Shown here piece by piece: positions 53,219 through 62,893 of a stretch of DNA of 64,000 nt. Every line of letters starts with the position of its first letter. The first letter of the stretch is position 1. Below the pieces are notes generated by a model. That model did not search any database. It was not told where the DNA came from and saw only the letters and a program-made list of their open reading frames with translations. Origin of the DNA: Aquabacterium sp. OR-4 (GTDB lineage Bacteria > Pseudomonadota > Gammaproteobacteria > Burkholderiales > Burkholderiaceae_C); assembly GCF_025290835.2 (NCBI RefSeq), contig NZ_JAOCQD020000002.1:1488001-1552000 (forward strand), given 5' to 3'. The translations under genes and the position numbers were made by a program.

Positions 53219-54427
53219 GTGGCCGTGCAGTTTGCCCCCACCCTTGCCGCCGACAGCGCCCCGCCCGAGCGCGGCGATGCCTCGCGCCGCCTCTCGCTGC
53301 TGCTGGACAGCACCGGCGAGGGGATCTACGGCATCGACATGCACGGCTGCTGCACCTTCGTGAACCGCGCCGCCTGCCAGATGCTGGGCTGGCGCCCCGA
53401 AGCGGTGCTGGGCCGCAACATGCATGCGCTGATCCACCACCACCATGCCGACCAGCGCCACTATGCCGAGTGCGACTGCCCGATCTACCACGCCTTTCGC
53501 CGCGGCGAGCCCTGCCGCATCGACGGTGAGGTGTTCTGGCGCGCCGATGGCAGCGCCTTTCCGGCCGAGTACTCCAGCTATCCCATGCTCGAAGCCGGCC
53601 AGGTGACCGGCGCGGTGATCACCTTCACCGACATCTCGGCGCGCAAACAGGCCGAGGAGCTGCTGCGCCGCAGCCGCGACGAGCTCGAGCAGCGCGTGGC
53701 CGAGCGCACCGCGCAGCTGCGCGAACTGGCCGCGCACATGGAGCTGCTGCGCGAAACCGAGCGCAAGCGCATCGCGCGCGAGATCCACGACGAGCTGGGC
53801 AGCCTGCTGGTGGCGCTGAAGATGGACCTGGCCTGGATGGGCCGCCGCGTGGGCCATCCCGAGCAGCAGGCGCCGCTGCAGGCCAAGTGCCGCCACATGG
53901 GCAGCCTGGTGGACACGGCGGTGGACGCGGTGGGCCGCATCATCACCGACCTGCGCCCCAGCATCCTGGACCACCAGGGCCTGTGGGCCGCGCTCGAATG
54001 GCAGGCGCAGGAGTTTCGCGATGCCGGCGCCGACGAGCGCGAGGTCGACTTCCGCATGGTCATCGCCGCCGATGTGCCGCCGCCGGGCGGCGGGCTGGCG
54101 ATTGCGGTGTTCCGCATCTTCCAGGAGGTGCTGAGCAACATCGCGCGGCATGCCGGCGCACGCCACGTGACCATCCGCATCGACGTGGACGCACCGCCCG
54201 CGCCGGTGCTCTACCTGCAGGTGCGCGACGACGGCGTGGGCGCGGCGCCCGAGGCGCTGAACGCCCCCGACAGCTGGGGCGTGATGGGCCTGCGCGAGCG
54301 TGCGGCGCACTTTGGCGGGCGCATCGGCATCGAGAGCCGGCCGGGCGGCGGCACCACGGTGCGGCTGGTGCTGCCCTTGGCGCCGGACGGGCCGGATGGT
54401 CCGGATGGCAGCGGAGACTGCGCATGA
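53219..54427 (+). CDS. PAS-domain sensor histidine kinase, NarL-partner type
   Basis: 402 residues, taken from GTG 53219 (GTG 53225 is equally possible). There is no membrane helix, so it is cytoplasmic. A PAS domain (about 20-145, ending ITFTDISARKQAEE) contains a His-rich loop HHHHADQRHYAECDCPIYHAF. A coiled coil follows, then the HisKA_3 box ERKRIAREIHDELGSLLVALKMDL, the ATPase N-box FQEVLSNIARHAGARHV and G-boxes DDGVG and GVMGLRERAAHFGG. It is followed by its regulator with an ATGA overlap. The signal is unknown. Confidence 0.88.
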   Translation: MAVQFAPTLAADSAPPERGDASRRLSLLLDSTGEGIYGIDMHGCCTFVNRAACQMLGWRPEAVLGRNMHALIHHHHADQRHYAECDCPIYHAFRRGEPCRIDGEVFWRADGSAFPAEYSSYPMLEAGQVTGAVITFTDISARKQAEELLRRSRDELEQRVAERTAQLRELAAHMELLRETERKRIAREIHDELGSLLVALKMDLAWMGRRVGHPEQQAPLQAKCRHMGSLVDTAVDAVGRIITDLRPSILDHQGLWAALEWQAQEFRDAGADEREVDFRMVIAADVPPPGGGLAIAVFRIFQEVLSNIARHAGARHVTIRIDVDAPPAPVLYLQVRDDGVGAAPEALNAPDSWGVMGLRERAAHFGGRIGIESRPGGGTTVRLVLPLAPDGPDGPDGSGDCA

Positions 54428-55098
54428 TCAGAGTGCTGATCTGCGACGACCACCAGATCGTGCGCCAGGGCCTCAAGCAGATCCTGGCCGACGCTGGCGA
54501 CCTGGCCCTGGCCGGCGAGGCGGCCAGCGGCCCCGAGTTGATCGGCCAGCTGCGCACGCTGCTGGCGGCCGATGCCGGCCTGCCGCTGCAGGCCCTGCCG
54601 GTGGTGCTGCTGGACATCGCGATGCCGCAGCGCGACGGGCTCGACATCCTGAAGGCGCTCAAGACCGAGTGGCCCAGGTTGCCGGTGCTGATGCTCAGCA
54701 CCTACCCCGACCGCCAGTACGCGGTGCGCAGCCTGAAGCTGGGCGCGGCCGGCTACCTGAACAAGAGCGCCGATGCCGAGCAGATGGTGGCCGCGGTGCG
54801 CAGGCTGGCCGGCGGTGGCCTGTTCATCACGCCGGCGGTGGCCGAGCAGCTGGCGCACACCCTGGGCGGTGGCGGTGGCGGTGGCGAACGGCCGGCACAC
54901 GAGCTGCTGTCGCACCGCGAGCACCAGGTCTACCGGCTGCTGGCCACCGGCGCCAGCGTGGGCGAGATCGCCGAGCAGCTGGTGCTCTCGCCCAACACGG
55001 TGAGCACCTACCGCGCGCGCATCCTCGAGAAAACCGGCGTGCGCAACGATGTGGAACTGGCGCTGTACGCCGTGCGCCAGGAGGCCGGCTCAGCCTGA
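54424..55098 (+). CDS. NarL/LuxR-type response regulator
   Basis: 224 residues. The receiver has the acidic pair D8-D9 and phospho-acceptor D64 (VVLLDIAMPQRDG). A run of seven Gly forms the linker, and the LuxR helix-turn-helix is LSHREHQVYRLLATGASVGEIAEQLVLSPNTVSTYRARILEKTG. It partners the PAS kinase; the target genes may include the adjacent catabolic operon, but no site was found. Confidence 0.93.
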   Translation: MIRVLICDDHQIVRQGLKQILADAGDLALAGEAASGPELIGQLRTLLAADAGLPLQALPVVLLDIAMPQRDGLDILKALKTEWPRLPVLMLSTYPDRQYAVRSLKLGAAGYLNKSADAEQMVAAVRRLAGGGLFITPAVAEQLAHTLGGGGGGGERPAHELLSHREHQVYRLLATGASVGEIAEQLVLSPNTVSTYRARILEKTGVRNDVELALYAVRQEAGSA

Positions 55099-55140
55099 GC
55101 GCTTGAGCGGTTTCTTGCTGCGCGGGCACATGGCGGCCCG
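55096..55140 (+). repeat. Family B repeat, partial (copy 3)
   Basis: TGAGCGCTTGAGCGGTTTCTT and GCTGCGCGGGCACATGGCGG match the first third of the 124-bp element and include the stop codon of the response regulator. The remainder is absent. Confidence 0.8.
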
Positions 55141-55147
55141 GAGTCAC

Positions 55148-56452
55148 TCAGGCCGCGGCGGGCAAGCGCACCGTGATCGGCATGGCGCTGGTCTTGATGC
55201 GCAGCAGCGACTCGGCGTCGGCCGGCGCAGCCAGCGGCAAGGGCCGGCCGGTGATGGCCGCCGCAATGGCCGCCGCCTGGCGCGTGATGGGCGCGATGAA
55301 GCGGCTGGCGCGGCCCTGCTCCACCACGCAATCGCCCAGCGCATGGATGCCGGCCACGCTGGTGGCCGCCGTGGCGGGGTTGATCACGATGCCGCCGGCC
55401 GCGGCGTCGAAGGCCAGGCCGGCGCTGCGCGCCAGCCGGTCGGGCGCGCGCAGGCCGGTGGCGGCGATCACCTGGTCCACGGCCAGCACCCGGCCATCGG
55501 CCAGGCGCAGCTGCCAGCGCGCGGCCGCGGCCGGCGGGCCGGGCTCGACACCGGCCACCGCCACGCCGCCCTCGAAGCAGATTGGCAGGCCCTGCGTCTG
55601 CCAGGCATCCAGCAGGCGCTGCGACACCTCGGCCGCCACCTGGGTCGCCAGCGGTCGGGCGGCCTGGTCGAGCAGGCTCACGGCATGGCCGGCCAGCGCC
55701 AGATCATTGGCCAGCTCGCAGCCCACCAGGCCCGCGCCCACGATGGCCAGGCGCTGCGGCGCGCCCGCCAAGGCCGCACGCATCTTCTGATAGGCCGGCA
55801 AGTCGTTCACCCGCCACACCCGGCCCGGCGGCAGGCAGGCCGGCAACGCCGGCTGCGCGCCATGGGCCAAGACCAGGTGCTGCCAGCGCAGCGTGCCGCG
55901 CGTGGTGCGCAGGCGCCGCGCCAGCGGATCAATGGCCACAGCCACCGCGTCGGTGATCAGCTGCACGCGCCAGCGCGCGGCGGCCACGGCCGCCGGCTCG
56001 CGCACCAGGGCCTGCGGGTCGAGCCCGCGCGCCACGGCCACGCTGAGCTGCGGCTTGTCGTACACATCGCCGGGGCAGGCCGTCACCAGGCTCAAGGGGC
56101 CGGCCCAGCCGGCCTCGCGCAGCGCCTGCACCACCTGCCAGCCGGCGCGGCCCGCGCCGACGATCACCACGCCAGGCTGGCGTGAGGGCGGCAGCCCGGT
56201 GACCGATGGCGCCGACGCCAACGCCGCAGCCACCGCCGGCTGCGCGTCACCGATCGGCTCGAACTCGGCCTTGCCCACGCCGCACACCGGGCAGGCCCAG
56301 TCGTCGGGAATGGCCTCGAAGCGCGTGCCGGGCGCCAGGCCACCATCGGGGTCGCCCAGCGCCTCGTCGTAGACGATGCCGCACACGCGGCACAGAAAGC
56401 GCCGCCAGGGCAGCGCCGCCGCCGCATCCATCGCCACGGCCGCTGCGCTCAT
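55148..56452 (-). CDS. Rubredoxin-rubredoxin reductase fusion
   Basis: A 434-residue fusion. The rubredoxin domain (about 15-65) has iron ligands C21, C24, C54 and C57 (CRVCG, CPVCG). The rest is an NAD(P)H-dependent FAD reductase: FAD site [15 protein letters not shown] site [21 protein letters not shown], and [11 protein letters not shown]. It would move electrons from NADH to rubredoxin and then to an oxygenase. These are usually separate genes. Its start overlaps the stop of the acyl-CoA-dehydrogenase-fold gene by four bases, so that enzyme is the likely partner. Confidence 0.92.
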   Translation of the reverse strand: MSAAAVAMDAAAALPWRRFLCRVCGIVYDEALGDPDGGLAPGTRFEAIPDDWACPVCGVGKAEFEPIGDAQPAVAAALASAPSVTGLPPSRQPGVVIVGAGRAGWQVVQALREAGWAGPLSLVTACPGDVYDKPQLSVAVARGLDPQALVREPAAVAAARWRVQLITDAVAVAIDPLARRLRTTRGTLRWQHLVLAHGAQPALPACLPPGRVWRVNDLPAYQKMRAALAGAPQRLAIVGAGLVGCELANDLALAGHAVSLLDQAARPLATQVAAEVSQRLLDAWQTQGLPICFEGGVAVAGVEPGPPAAAARWQLRLADGRVLAVDQVIAATGLRAPDRLARSAGLAFDAAAGGIVINPATAATSVAGIHALGDCVVEQGRASRFIAPITRQAAAIAAAITGRPLPLAAPADAESLLRIKTSAMPITVRLPAAA

Positions 56453-57597
56453 GCCGGCAGCTCCGGTGCCGATAGGCGCGCGATCTCCTTGCGCAGGTGC
56501 TTGATGGCCGGCGAGACGATGGCCACGAAGTGCGATTCACGCACGCGCCGCTGCACATCGCTGGACAGCAGGTAGCCACGCGCGCCGGCATGCATCAGCG
56601 CCGATTGCGCGGCGCGCAGCGCCAGCTCGCTGGCATGGGCGCGGGCATCGAGCACGTCGATGAAAAACTCGTTGCCCGGCGCGAAGGGCGTGCGCGCCAG
56701 CAGCTCGATGCGCGCCCACAGCGCATCCAGCTCAGCCTGCAGCGCATCGGGGCGGTCGTCGAGGAAGCGGTTCACATGGCCCAGCGCCGGCTCCACGCGC
56801 CACATCGAGGCAATGGCGCCCTGCGCCACGCCCAGGCCGAAGCCGCACTGCAGCAGGATGAAGCCCGCGCGCACCCGGCCCACCCAGGGCCGCGCCGGGC
56901 GGGCGATGAGATCGGCATCGCCGATGAACAGCTCGTTGCAGCGGATGGCCCAGGTGCCGGTGCCCTCCATGGCGCTGAAGCTGGGGCACTCACGCAGCTG
57001 CACGCCGGGTGCATCGCAGCGCAGCAGGAACATCAGCTCCTCGCCGCTGCCTTCCACCGCGGCCAGCGTGCCGAAGTAGTGGTCGGGCCCCAGGTTGCTC
57101 ACCCACGGCAGCGTGCCGTTGATGCGCCAGCCGCCGTCCACCGGCCTGGCCTTCAGCAGCAGGGGCTCGATGCCGGCATAGGCCTTCATCGGGTTGCTCA
57201 TGCCGGTGCCACCCAGGCGCCGGCCGGCGGCATGCTCGGCCAGCACCGTGCCGGTGAGCGCCGGGTTGCCGCTTTGCTGCAGGTACAGCCCGCACACCTG
57301 CTGGCACCACACCATGAAGCCGGTGGCACCGCACACCGCCGACACCTCGGCCATGGCGCGGATGGCGGCGGCATAGTCGCCCGCCGCATCGCCCGGGCCC
57401 AGGTGGGCGGCATGGGCGCCCACCGCGCCGAGTGACTGCAGCACCTCGCGCGGGTAGCGGCCGCGGTCGATGACATCGGCCTGCTCGGCCAGCGGGCCGT
57501 GGGCGATGGCGCGCACCGCATCGAGCATCGCGGCCATGCGGTCGGCGGCGGCGGGTGGCGCCGGGATCGGCGGTGCCAGGGTGTCGGCCAGGGCCAC
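56449..57597 (-). CDS. Acyl-CoA-dehydrogenase-fold flavoprotein, atypical (oxygenase or desulfurase candidate)
   Basis: 382 residues from GTG 57597, seven bases after AAGGAG; a TTG six bases upstream is too close to that site. The fold shows in [37 protein letters not shown] and [18 protein letters not shown]. The catalytic Glu motif (YEGT) and the QFGxxxxxFQ segment are missing. DszC/SfnB-like flavin monooxygenases share this fold. It is coupled to the rubredoxin reductase fusion. The reaction is unknown. Confidence 0.85.
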   Translation of the reverse strand: MALADTLAPPIPAPPAAADRMAAMLDAVRAIAHGPLAEQADVIDRGRYPREVLQSLGAVGAHAAHLGPGDAAGDYAAAIRAMAEVSAVCGATGFMVWCQQVCGLYLQQSGNPALTGTVLAEHAAGRRLGGTGMSNPMKAYAGIEPLLLKARPVDGGWRINGTLPWVSNLGPDHYFGTLAAVEGSGEELMFLLRCDAPGVQLRECPSFSAMEGTGTWAIRCNELFIGDADLIARPARPWVGRVRAGFILLQCGFGLGVAQGAIASMWRVEPALGHVNRFLDDRPDALQAELDALWARIELLARTPFAPGNEFFIDVLDARAHASELALRAAQSALMHAGARGYLLSSDVQRRVRESHFVAIVSPAIKHLRKEIARLSAPELPA

Positions 57598-57642
57598 GGG
57601 CAAGCTCCTTGTTGCGTTGGATTGCTGAAGGCGCGGGGCGCA

Positions 57643-57766
57643 GAGCTTGAGCGGTTTTCGTCGCGAGCGGGCTCAGGGTGGTTCGAGCAACGCAGCCGTA
57701 CACCCGTACGGCGAGTAGCGCAGGGCCGCCATGTGCCCGCGCAGCAGAAAAACGCTCAAGCTCTCA
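57643..57766 (-). repeat. 124-bp palindromic repeat, family B (copy 2)
   Basis: On the minus strand it begins at the OsmC stop codon (TGAGAGCTTGAGCG) and ends CGCTCAAGCTC; the ends are inverted repeats. The internal GCCGTAC-GGGT-GTACGGC hairpin is identical to copy 1. Confidence 0.9.
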
Positions 57767-58312
57767 GGCCAGCGCGATGTCGAAGGCGATCGGGTTGCGC
57801 ATCGAGTTGGCCACCGGCGAGTAGGCGTTGGCGTGCTTCACGATCTCGTCGAGCACCTCGCGCGGCGCCTCGCCTTCCAGCACCACCTTCACGCGGATGG
57901 CCTGGAAGCCCATCTGCGGCGGCAGCATCTCGGCGCCGCCGGCGCCCCAGGCGGCGGGGTTGCCGATGTCGCCCTCGAGAAACAGCTCGAGCTTGCTGAG
58001 CTTGACCTGCTTCCAGGTGGCCACCGCGGTGATGCCCACCGCCAGGCAGCCACCCAATGCCGACAGCACGATCTCGCCGGGTGCCGGCGCGGTGTTCTCG
58101 CCAAACAGGTGCAGCGGCTCGTCCACCACCACCGGTGCATGCTCGCCCACGTAGCTGAGCGTGCGGTACTGGCCCTCGGTGACGGTGTGGACCTTGTTGG
58201 TGCCGCGCTTGGCCGGGTTGTCTCGGCCAGCGGCGGCAAACTTCATCAGGCCGTCGCGGTCGATCGGGCGCAGCCAGGTCTTCACGGTGGTGGGTTCGGC
58301 AATTTCGCTCAT
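57764..58312 (-). CDS. OsmC/Ohr-family protein with a single cysteine
   Basis: 182 residues. The OsmC core is visible (PAPGEIVLSALGGCLAVGITAVA and LDEIVKHANAYSPVANSMRNP). OsmC/Ohr peroxidases use two cysteines; only C89 is present here, and the second position, usually Cys in a CPVxxS-type motif, reads SPVANS. A peroxidase cycle would need an outside thiol, or the protein does something else such as sulfur handling. GGAGGAG precedes the ATG. It lies between rhodanese and the flavoprotein. Confidence 0.88.
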   Translation of the reverse strand: MSEIAEPTTVKTWLRPIDRDGLMKFAAAGRDNPAKRGTNKVHTVTEGQYRTLSYVGEHAPVVVDEPLHLFGENTAPAPGEIVLSALGGCLAVGITAVATWKQVKLSKLELFLEGDIGNPAAWGAGGAEMLPPQMGFQAIRVKVVLEGEAPREVLDEIVKHANAYSPVANSMRNPIAFDIALA

Positions 58313-58357
58313 AAGCTCCTCCAGCAGGGGGTCAGGTGGGTTGAAAGAAGAAGGAGA

Positions 58358-59236
58358 TCACGCCGCCATCGCCAGCGGCGGCGCGTCGTCGATCGGCAGC
58401 GCGGGGTCACGCGACCACTCGTTCCACGAGCCGAAGTACATGCGCACGTCCGAGAAGCCGGCCTGCTTCAGCGCCAGAAAGGTGTTCGACGCGCGCGCGC
58501 CCTTGAAGCAGTACAGGTACACGGTGTCGCTCGGCTTGATGCCGGCGGTGGCGCATTCGGCCTGCACCTCCAGCGGGCTCTTCATCTGCGGGCCGCCGGC
58601 GCCGGGCTTCATGAAGCGGTACCACTCGATCCACTTGGCGCCCGGCAGCCGGCCCTTGCGCGGCGCGAAGTCGCGGCCGTAGGGGCTGGAGCTCTCGCCC
58701 GTCCACTCGTCCACGTCGCGCACGTCCAGCAGCGTGATGGCGGGCTTGCCGAGGGCGGCCAGCACATCGTCCTTGGTGAGCATCACGTCGGCCAGCGCGG
58801 CCGCCGGAAACTGGGCGGCCGGCGCGGCCACGGCCTCGGTGCTCACCGGCAGGCCGGCCTTCTGCCAGGCCGGAAAGCCGCCGGCCAGCACCTTGATCTT
58901 CGGGTAGCCCAGCCAGGTGAGCAGGTAGTAGCCGCGGCAGCTCTGGCCGTAGCCGTTGTTCAGCGCATCTTCGTAGAACACCGCGGTCTCGGCACCCGAC
59001 AGGCCCACCGCGCCAAAGGCGCTGGTGAACCGGCTCTGCAGCGCTTGCAGGCCCTCGGCCGTGCTCTCGGCCAGAAAGGTGAAGATCTCGCGCAGGTTGG
59101 CCGCGCCGGGCAGGTGGCCGGCGGCATAGGTGTCGGCATCGCGGGTGTCGATGAGCACCACCGGCTCGGCGTTCATCAAGGCCTGCAGTTCGGCCGGCGA
59201 GATCAGGACCGAGGAGGACAGGATCGGGGAAGACAT
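58358..59236 (-). CDS. Two-domain rhodanese (thiosulfate/3-mercaptopyruvate sulfurtransferase)
   Basis: 292 residues with tandem rhodanese domains: VVLIDTRDADTYAAGHLPGA in the first and ITLLDVRDVDEWTGE in the second. The active Cys is C243 in the loop CFKGARA, an unusual loop compared with CxTxxRS or CGSGVTA. It would transfer sulfane sulfur to cyanide or a thiol acceptor. AGGAG precedes the ATG. It is first of the minus-strand group 59.2-55.1 kb. Confidence 0.9.
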   Translation of the reverse strand: MSSPILSSSVLISPAELQALMNAEPVVLIDTRDADTYAAGHLPGAANLREIFTFLAESTAEGLQALQSRFTSAFGAVGLSGAETAVFYEDALNNGYGQSCRGYYLLTWLGYPKIKVLAGGFPAWQKAGLPVSTEAVAAPAAQFPAAALADVMLTKDDVLAALGKPAITLLDVRDVDEWTGESSSPYGRDFAPRKGRLPGAKWIEWYRFMKPGAGGPQMKSPLEVQAECATAGIKPSDTVYLYCFKGARASNTFLALKQAGFSDVRMYFGSWNEWSRDPALPIDDAPPLAMAA

Positions 59237-59437
59237 GGCAGCGGACTCCTGGTGGCGGGCCCGACGCTGGACCCGGCGGATCCAGGGCAAGGCGCATGCC
59301 AGCGCCGTGCGGCCGCTGGCCGAGGCCTGGCCACCCAGGGCAGCGGCCGGCCATGGCGCCTGCAGCCGGGGCCGGGCGCGGGCGGCGGGCGCACGCAATG
59401 TCGACAATGTGTTCGGCTTTGTCGACATTTTGGCCGC

Positions 59438-61114
59438 TCACAATCCGTGTTTGGCGCAACGGTAGCTGAACTGCCGCAGCGTCAGCCCCAGGCGCTGCGC
59501 GGCACGGGTGCGGTTGCCGCCGGCCTCGGCCAGCGCGGCGGCCAGTTGATCGCGCGGGTGCGATTCGGCGCGGCGGTAGTCGCGCACCGCGGGCCAGCCG
59601 GCGGGCGGCTGGGTGGCGGGTGCAGCCACCGGGCCGGCCGGCACCGGTGCGCCGGCACTGGCCACGGCCCGCCCGGGCATGCCGCGCAGCAGGTGGGCCA
59701 CGGTGGCCGCATCCACCTGCGGCACCTCGCTCAGCAGCACCAGGCGCTCGATCAGGTTGCCCAGCTCGCGGATGTTGCCGGGCCAGTCGTGCCGGGCCAG
59801 GGCCTGCAGCGCATCGGGCGCCAGGATCACGTTGCGCTGGTGCGCCTGGTTGGCGCGGTTGAGAAAGTGCGCGGCCAGCAGCGCAATGTCATCGCGCCGC
59901 TCGCGCAGCGCCGGCAGCCGGATCGGGATCACGAACAGGCGGTAGAACAGATCGCGCCGGAAGCGCCCGGCCGCGGCCTCGGCCTCCAGGTCGCGGTGGG
60001 TGGCGGCCACCAGGCGCACATCCACCCGGCGCTCACGCTGGCCGCCCAGGCGCACCACCGTGCCCTCTTGCAGCGTGCGCAGCAGCTTGGTCTGCAGGGC
60101 CAGCGGCAGCTCGCCGATCTCGTCAAGAAAGATCGTGCCGCCATGCGCCAGCTCGAACCAGCCGGCGCGCTCGCCCTGCGCGCCGGTGAAGGCGCCGCGC
60201 TCGTGGCCGAACAGCTCGCTCTCGAACAGCGTGTCGGGGATGGCGGCGCAGTTCACCTTCACAAAGGCCTTGTCGCGGCGCGGGCTGGCCAGGTGCAGCG
60301 CGCGGGCGAACAGCTCCTTGCCGGTGCCCGATTCACCCAGCAGCAGCACCGTGGCCTGGGCGGCCGACACACGTTCGAGCTCGCCGATGGCGTTGAGCAG
60401 TGCCGGCGCGCTGCCCACGATGCCGTAGCGCGCCGCGCTGCCGCGCAGCGCCTGGGTAAGCACCTCGTTGCGTTGCTGCAGGCCGCGTGTGGCCTCGGCC
60501 ACCAGGCGCTCCAGTTGCAGCAGGCGGCCGGCCAGCGTGGCCAGGATGCCCAGCACCGCCACATCGTCGGCCAGCGGCCGGCTGCGGCTGCGGATGCGGT
60601 GGCAGGCCAGCACGCCCAGCGTGCGGCCCTCCAGCTCGATGGGCAGGGCGATGAAGGCCACCGTCTCGGGCGGCAGGCGGTGCCGCGGCACGCAGCGGAA
60701 GAGGAAGGCCGGCTCGGCATCCACGTCCTGCACCACGGCCGGCTGGCCGGTGGCCAGCACGCGGCCGGTGACGCCCTCGCCCGGCGCGTACATGCCGCGC
60801 GTGATCTCGGCCGCCGTCAGCCCGTAGGCATGGGCAATGCGCCCGGCCGGCGGCTGCGGGCCGCGGGGGGCGGGCGCGCCGCCTGCGGCCGGTGCCGCCT
60901 CGGCCAGCACGATGCGGCCGCGGTTCAGGCCCAGCAGCTCGCTCATCAGGTGCAGCATCTCGCGCAGCACCGGCCGGCTGTCGACGCCGCGGCCCACCTG
61001 GCGCATCACCTGGGCCAGCAGCAGCATCTCCTGCGCGCGCCAGTCGATGCCCTCGCCCCGAGACCTCGGCATCGCCGGCGGCAGGCTCTTGGGGGCGGCA
61101 ACTCGCGGCGGCAT
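59438..61114 (-). CDS. Sigma-54-dependent activator with GAF domain (NifA-like build)
   Basis: 558 residues (start 61114; 61126 is possible). An N-terminal GAF-like sensor domain (about 35-190) is followed by an AAA+ domain with Walker A GESGTGKE, the sigma-54 contact loop ERGAFTGA, and [20 protein letters not shown]. The Fis-type helix-turn-helix at the C-terminus is [21 protein letters not shown]. It would activate sigma-54 promoters, presumably those of the divergent ABC transporter and of the rhodanese group. The ligand of the GAF domain is unknown. Confidence 0.92.
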   Translation of the reverse strand: MPPRVAAPKSLPPAMPRSRGEGIDWRAQEMLLLAQVMRQVGRGVDSRPVLREMLHLMSELLGLNRGRIVLAEAAPAAGGAPAPRGPQPPAGRIAHAYGLTAAEITRGMYAPGEGVTGRVLATGQPAVVQDVDAEPAFLFRCVPRHRLPPETVAFIALPIELEGRTLGVLACHRIRSRSRPLADDVAVLGILATLAGRLLQLERLVAEATRGLQQRNEVLTQALRGSAARYGIVGSAPALLNAIGELERVSAAQATVLLLGESGTGKELFARALHLASPRRDKAFVKVNCAAIPDTLFESELFGHERGAFTGAQGERAGWFELAHGGTIFLDEIGELPLALQTKLLRTLQEGTVVRLGGQRERRVDVRLVAATHRDLEAEAAAGRFRRDLFYRLFVIPIRLPALRERRDDIALLAAHFLNRANQAHQRNVILAPDALQALARHDWPGNIRELGNLIERLVLLSEVPQVDAATVAHLLRGMPGRAVASAGAPVPAGPVAAPATQPPAGWPAVRDYRRAESHPRDQLAAALAEAGGNRTRAAQRLGLTLRQFSYRCAKHGL

Positions 61115-61172
61115 GCACGCCAGCATGCGCCAGCCGCGCGCCGCGGTGCAGCGCGCGCGCGGCGATAGCGTT

Positions 61173-61190
61173 GTAGTGCCAGCCCTACAC
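61173..61190. promoter_or_regulatory. Candidate activator site in the divergent sigma-54-regulator/ABC promoter region
   Basis: TGTAGTGCCAGCCCTACA, with 5-bp perfect arms (TGTAG/CTACA), in the 174-bp region between the activator and the transporter. NifA-type activators bind TGT-N10-ACA; here the spacing is 12, so this is only a candidate. I found no -24/-12 box with correct spacing. Confidence 0.35.
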
Positions 61191-61288
61191 GCTGCCGCGC
61201 CGGCACCACGGCAAAAGGGCCGGCAGCGTGATTGGCCGCCGCGGGGGCGGCTCTCAAGATCGGGCCCATCCCGACCGGAGCCCCCGCC

Positions 61289-62761
61289 ATGCGCCCTGCC
61301 GACTTGCCCGCCCCGCTGCCTGCCGCCCCGCACGACGACGCCTACGACCCGTATGACGCCGAGCGCCCGCTGCTGGCGCGCTGCGGGTGCGGTGGCGACC
61401 ATGCGCCGCAGCAGCACAACGGCCTTGCGGCGCTGCGTGCCGCACAGCAGCCGGGCCCGGCCACGCCCAGCGTGCAGCGCGCCGATGGCAGCACCGACCC
61501 CGAGGCCCTGGGCCGGCGCTTCATCGAGGCCAGCCTGGTGAAGGCGCTGTTTCCGCACGAGCCGGTGCGCCGCGCCTTTCTGCGGGCGGTGGGCCGGCGC
61601 AGCGCCATGGCGGCGATTGCCAGCGTGCTGCCGGCCGGCGCGCTGACCAGCCTGCAGGCCATGGCGCAAGAGAAGAAGCCGCTCGAAAAGAAGGAGCTGA
61701 AGATCGGCTTCATCCCCATCACCTGCGCCAGCCCGCTGATCATGGCCCACCCGCTGGGCTTCTACCGCCAGCAGGGGCTGGAGGTGTCGCTGATGAAGAC
61801 CGCCGGCTGGGCGCTGATCCGCGACAAGATCATGAACCGCGAGTACGACGCCACGCACTTCCTGAGCCCCATGCCGCTGGCCATCAGCCTGGGCCTGGGC
61901 AGCCAGGCGATGCCGATGAACGTGGCCACGATCCAGAACATCAACGGCCAGGCCATCGTGCTGGCCAACAAGCACAAGAACAACCGCGACCCGAAGAACT
62001 GGAAGGGCTTCAAGTTCGCGATCCCGTTCGAGCACAGCATCCACAACTTTCTGCTGCGCTACTACCTGGCCGAGCACGGCATCCACCCCGACACCGACGT
62101 GCAGCTGCGTGTGACGCCGCCGGCCGAGATGGTGGCCAACCTGCGCGCCGGCAACATCGACGGCTTTCTCGGCCCCGATCCGTTCAACCAGCGCGCGGTG
62201 TTCGACGAGGTGGGTTTCATCCACATCCTCAGCCGCGAGATCTGGGACGGCCACCCCTGCTGTGCCTTCGGCGTGCCCACCGCCTTCATCGAGAGCAACC
62301 CCAACAGCTTTGCCGCGCTGTACCGCGCGGTGCTCACCGCCGCGGCCATGGCACGCCAGCCCAAGGACCGCGAGCTGATCGCCAAGGTGATCAGCCCCGC
62401 GCAGTACCTCAACCAGCCCGAGGGCGTGCTGACCCAGGTGCTGACCGGCAAGTTTGCCGATGGCCTGGGCAATGTGCGCAACGTGCCCGAGCGCGCCGAT
62501 TTCGACCCCGTGCCCTGGCAGAGCATGGCCGTGTGGATGCTGACGCAGATGAAGCGCTGGGGCTACCTGAAGGGCGAGGTGAACTACAAGCAGGTGGCCG
62601 AGAAGGTGTTCCTGATCACCGAGGCCAAGAAGCACATGAAGGAGCTTGGCCAGCCGGTGCCCGAGGGTGCGTACAAAAAGTTCAAGGTGCTGGGCAAGGA
62701 GTTCGATCCGGCCAGGCCCGACGACTACCTGAAGGGCTTTGCCATCAGCAAGGCGGCCTGA
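61289..62761 (+). CDS. NrtA/SsuA-like ABC solute-binding protein with N-terminal extension
   Basis: 490 residues. The binding domain (from about 135) has [31 protein letters not shown] and [23 protein letters not shown] Tat-like signal ([27 protein letters not shown]) sits at about residues 105-131, after a 100-residue N-terminal part with the motif [15 protein letters not shown]. This build is seen in nitrate/nitrite/cyanate-type binding proteins; taurine or sulfonate is also possible. GGAG precedes the ATG. First gene of the transporter operon. Confidence 0.9.
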   Translation: MRPADLPAPLPAAPHDDAYDPYDAERPLLARCGCGGDHAPQQHNGLAALRAAQQPGPATPSVQRADGSTDPEALGRRFIEASLVKALFPHEPVRRAFLRAVGRRSAMAAIASVLPAGALTSLQAMAQEKKPLEKKELKIGFIPITCASPLIMAHPLGFYRQQGLEVSLMKTAGWALIRDKIMNREYDATHFLSPMPLAISLGLGSQAMPMNVATIQNINGQAIVLANKHKNNRDPKNWKGFKFAIPFEHSIHNFLLRYYLAEHGIHPDTDVQLRVTPPAEMVANLRAGNIDGFLGPDPFNQRAVFDEVGFIHILSREIWDGHPCCAFGVPTAFIESNPNSFAALYRAVLTAAAMARQPKDRELIAKVISPAQYLNQPEGVLTQVLTGKFADGLGNVRNVPERADFDPVPWQSMAVWMLTQMKRWGYLKGEVNYKQVAEKVFLITEAKKHMKELGQPVPEGAYKKFKVLGKEFDPARPDDYLKGFAISKAA

Positions 62762-62880
62762 GCTCATGCCGCCCCCACGTCGCTTCGCGCCTGCCCCCGC
62801 GGCACCGCACGGGGCCGCTTCGCGTCCCTGGGGCGCTCAGTCCCCTGGGGCGGCCCGGCGGGACTGAGGTCCCGGCCCAC
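62762..62880 (+). repeat. Intergenic palindromic repeat, family C (copy 3)
   Basis: Directly after the binding-protein stop: CCCCCACGTCGCTTCGCG, GGGGCCGCTTCGCGTCCC, then CTCAGTCCC...GGGACTGAG around CTGGGGCGGCCCGGC. Confidence 0.75.
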
Positions 62881-62893
62881 GCCCCACACCACC

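Noticed and set aside
57731..61168. A 1145-codon open frame on the plus strand
   Set aside because: It is antisense to OsmC, rhodanese and the sigma-54 activator, all with clear motifs; composition is that of a shadow frame.
61127..61288. A -24/-12 sigma-54 promoter for the ABC transporter
   Set aside because: CTGGCACTACAACGC on the minus strand resembles one, but GG and GC are 9 instead of 10 bases apart and it points toward the activator, not the transporter.
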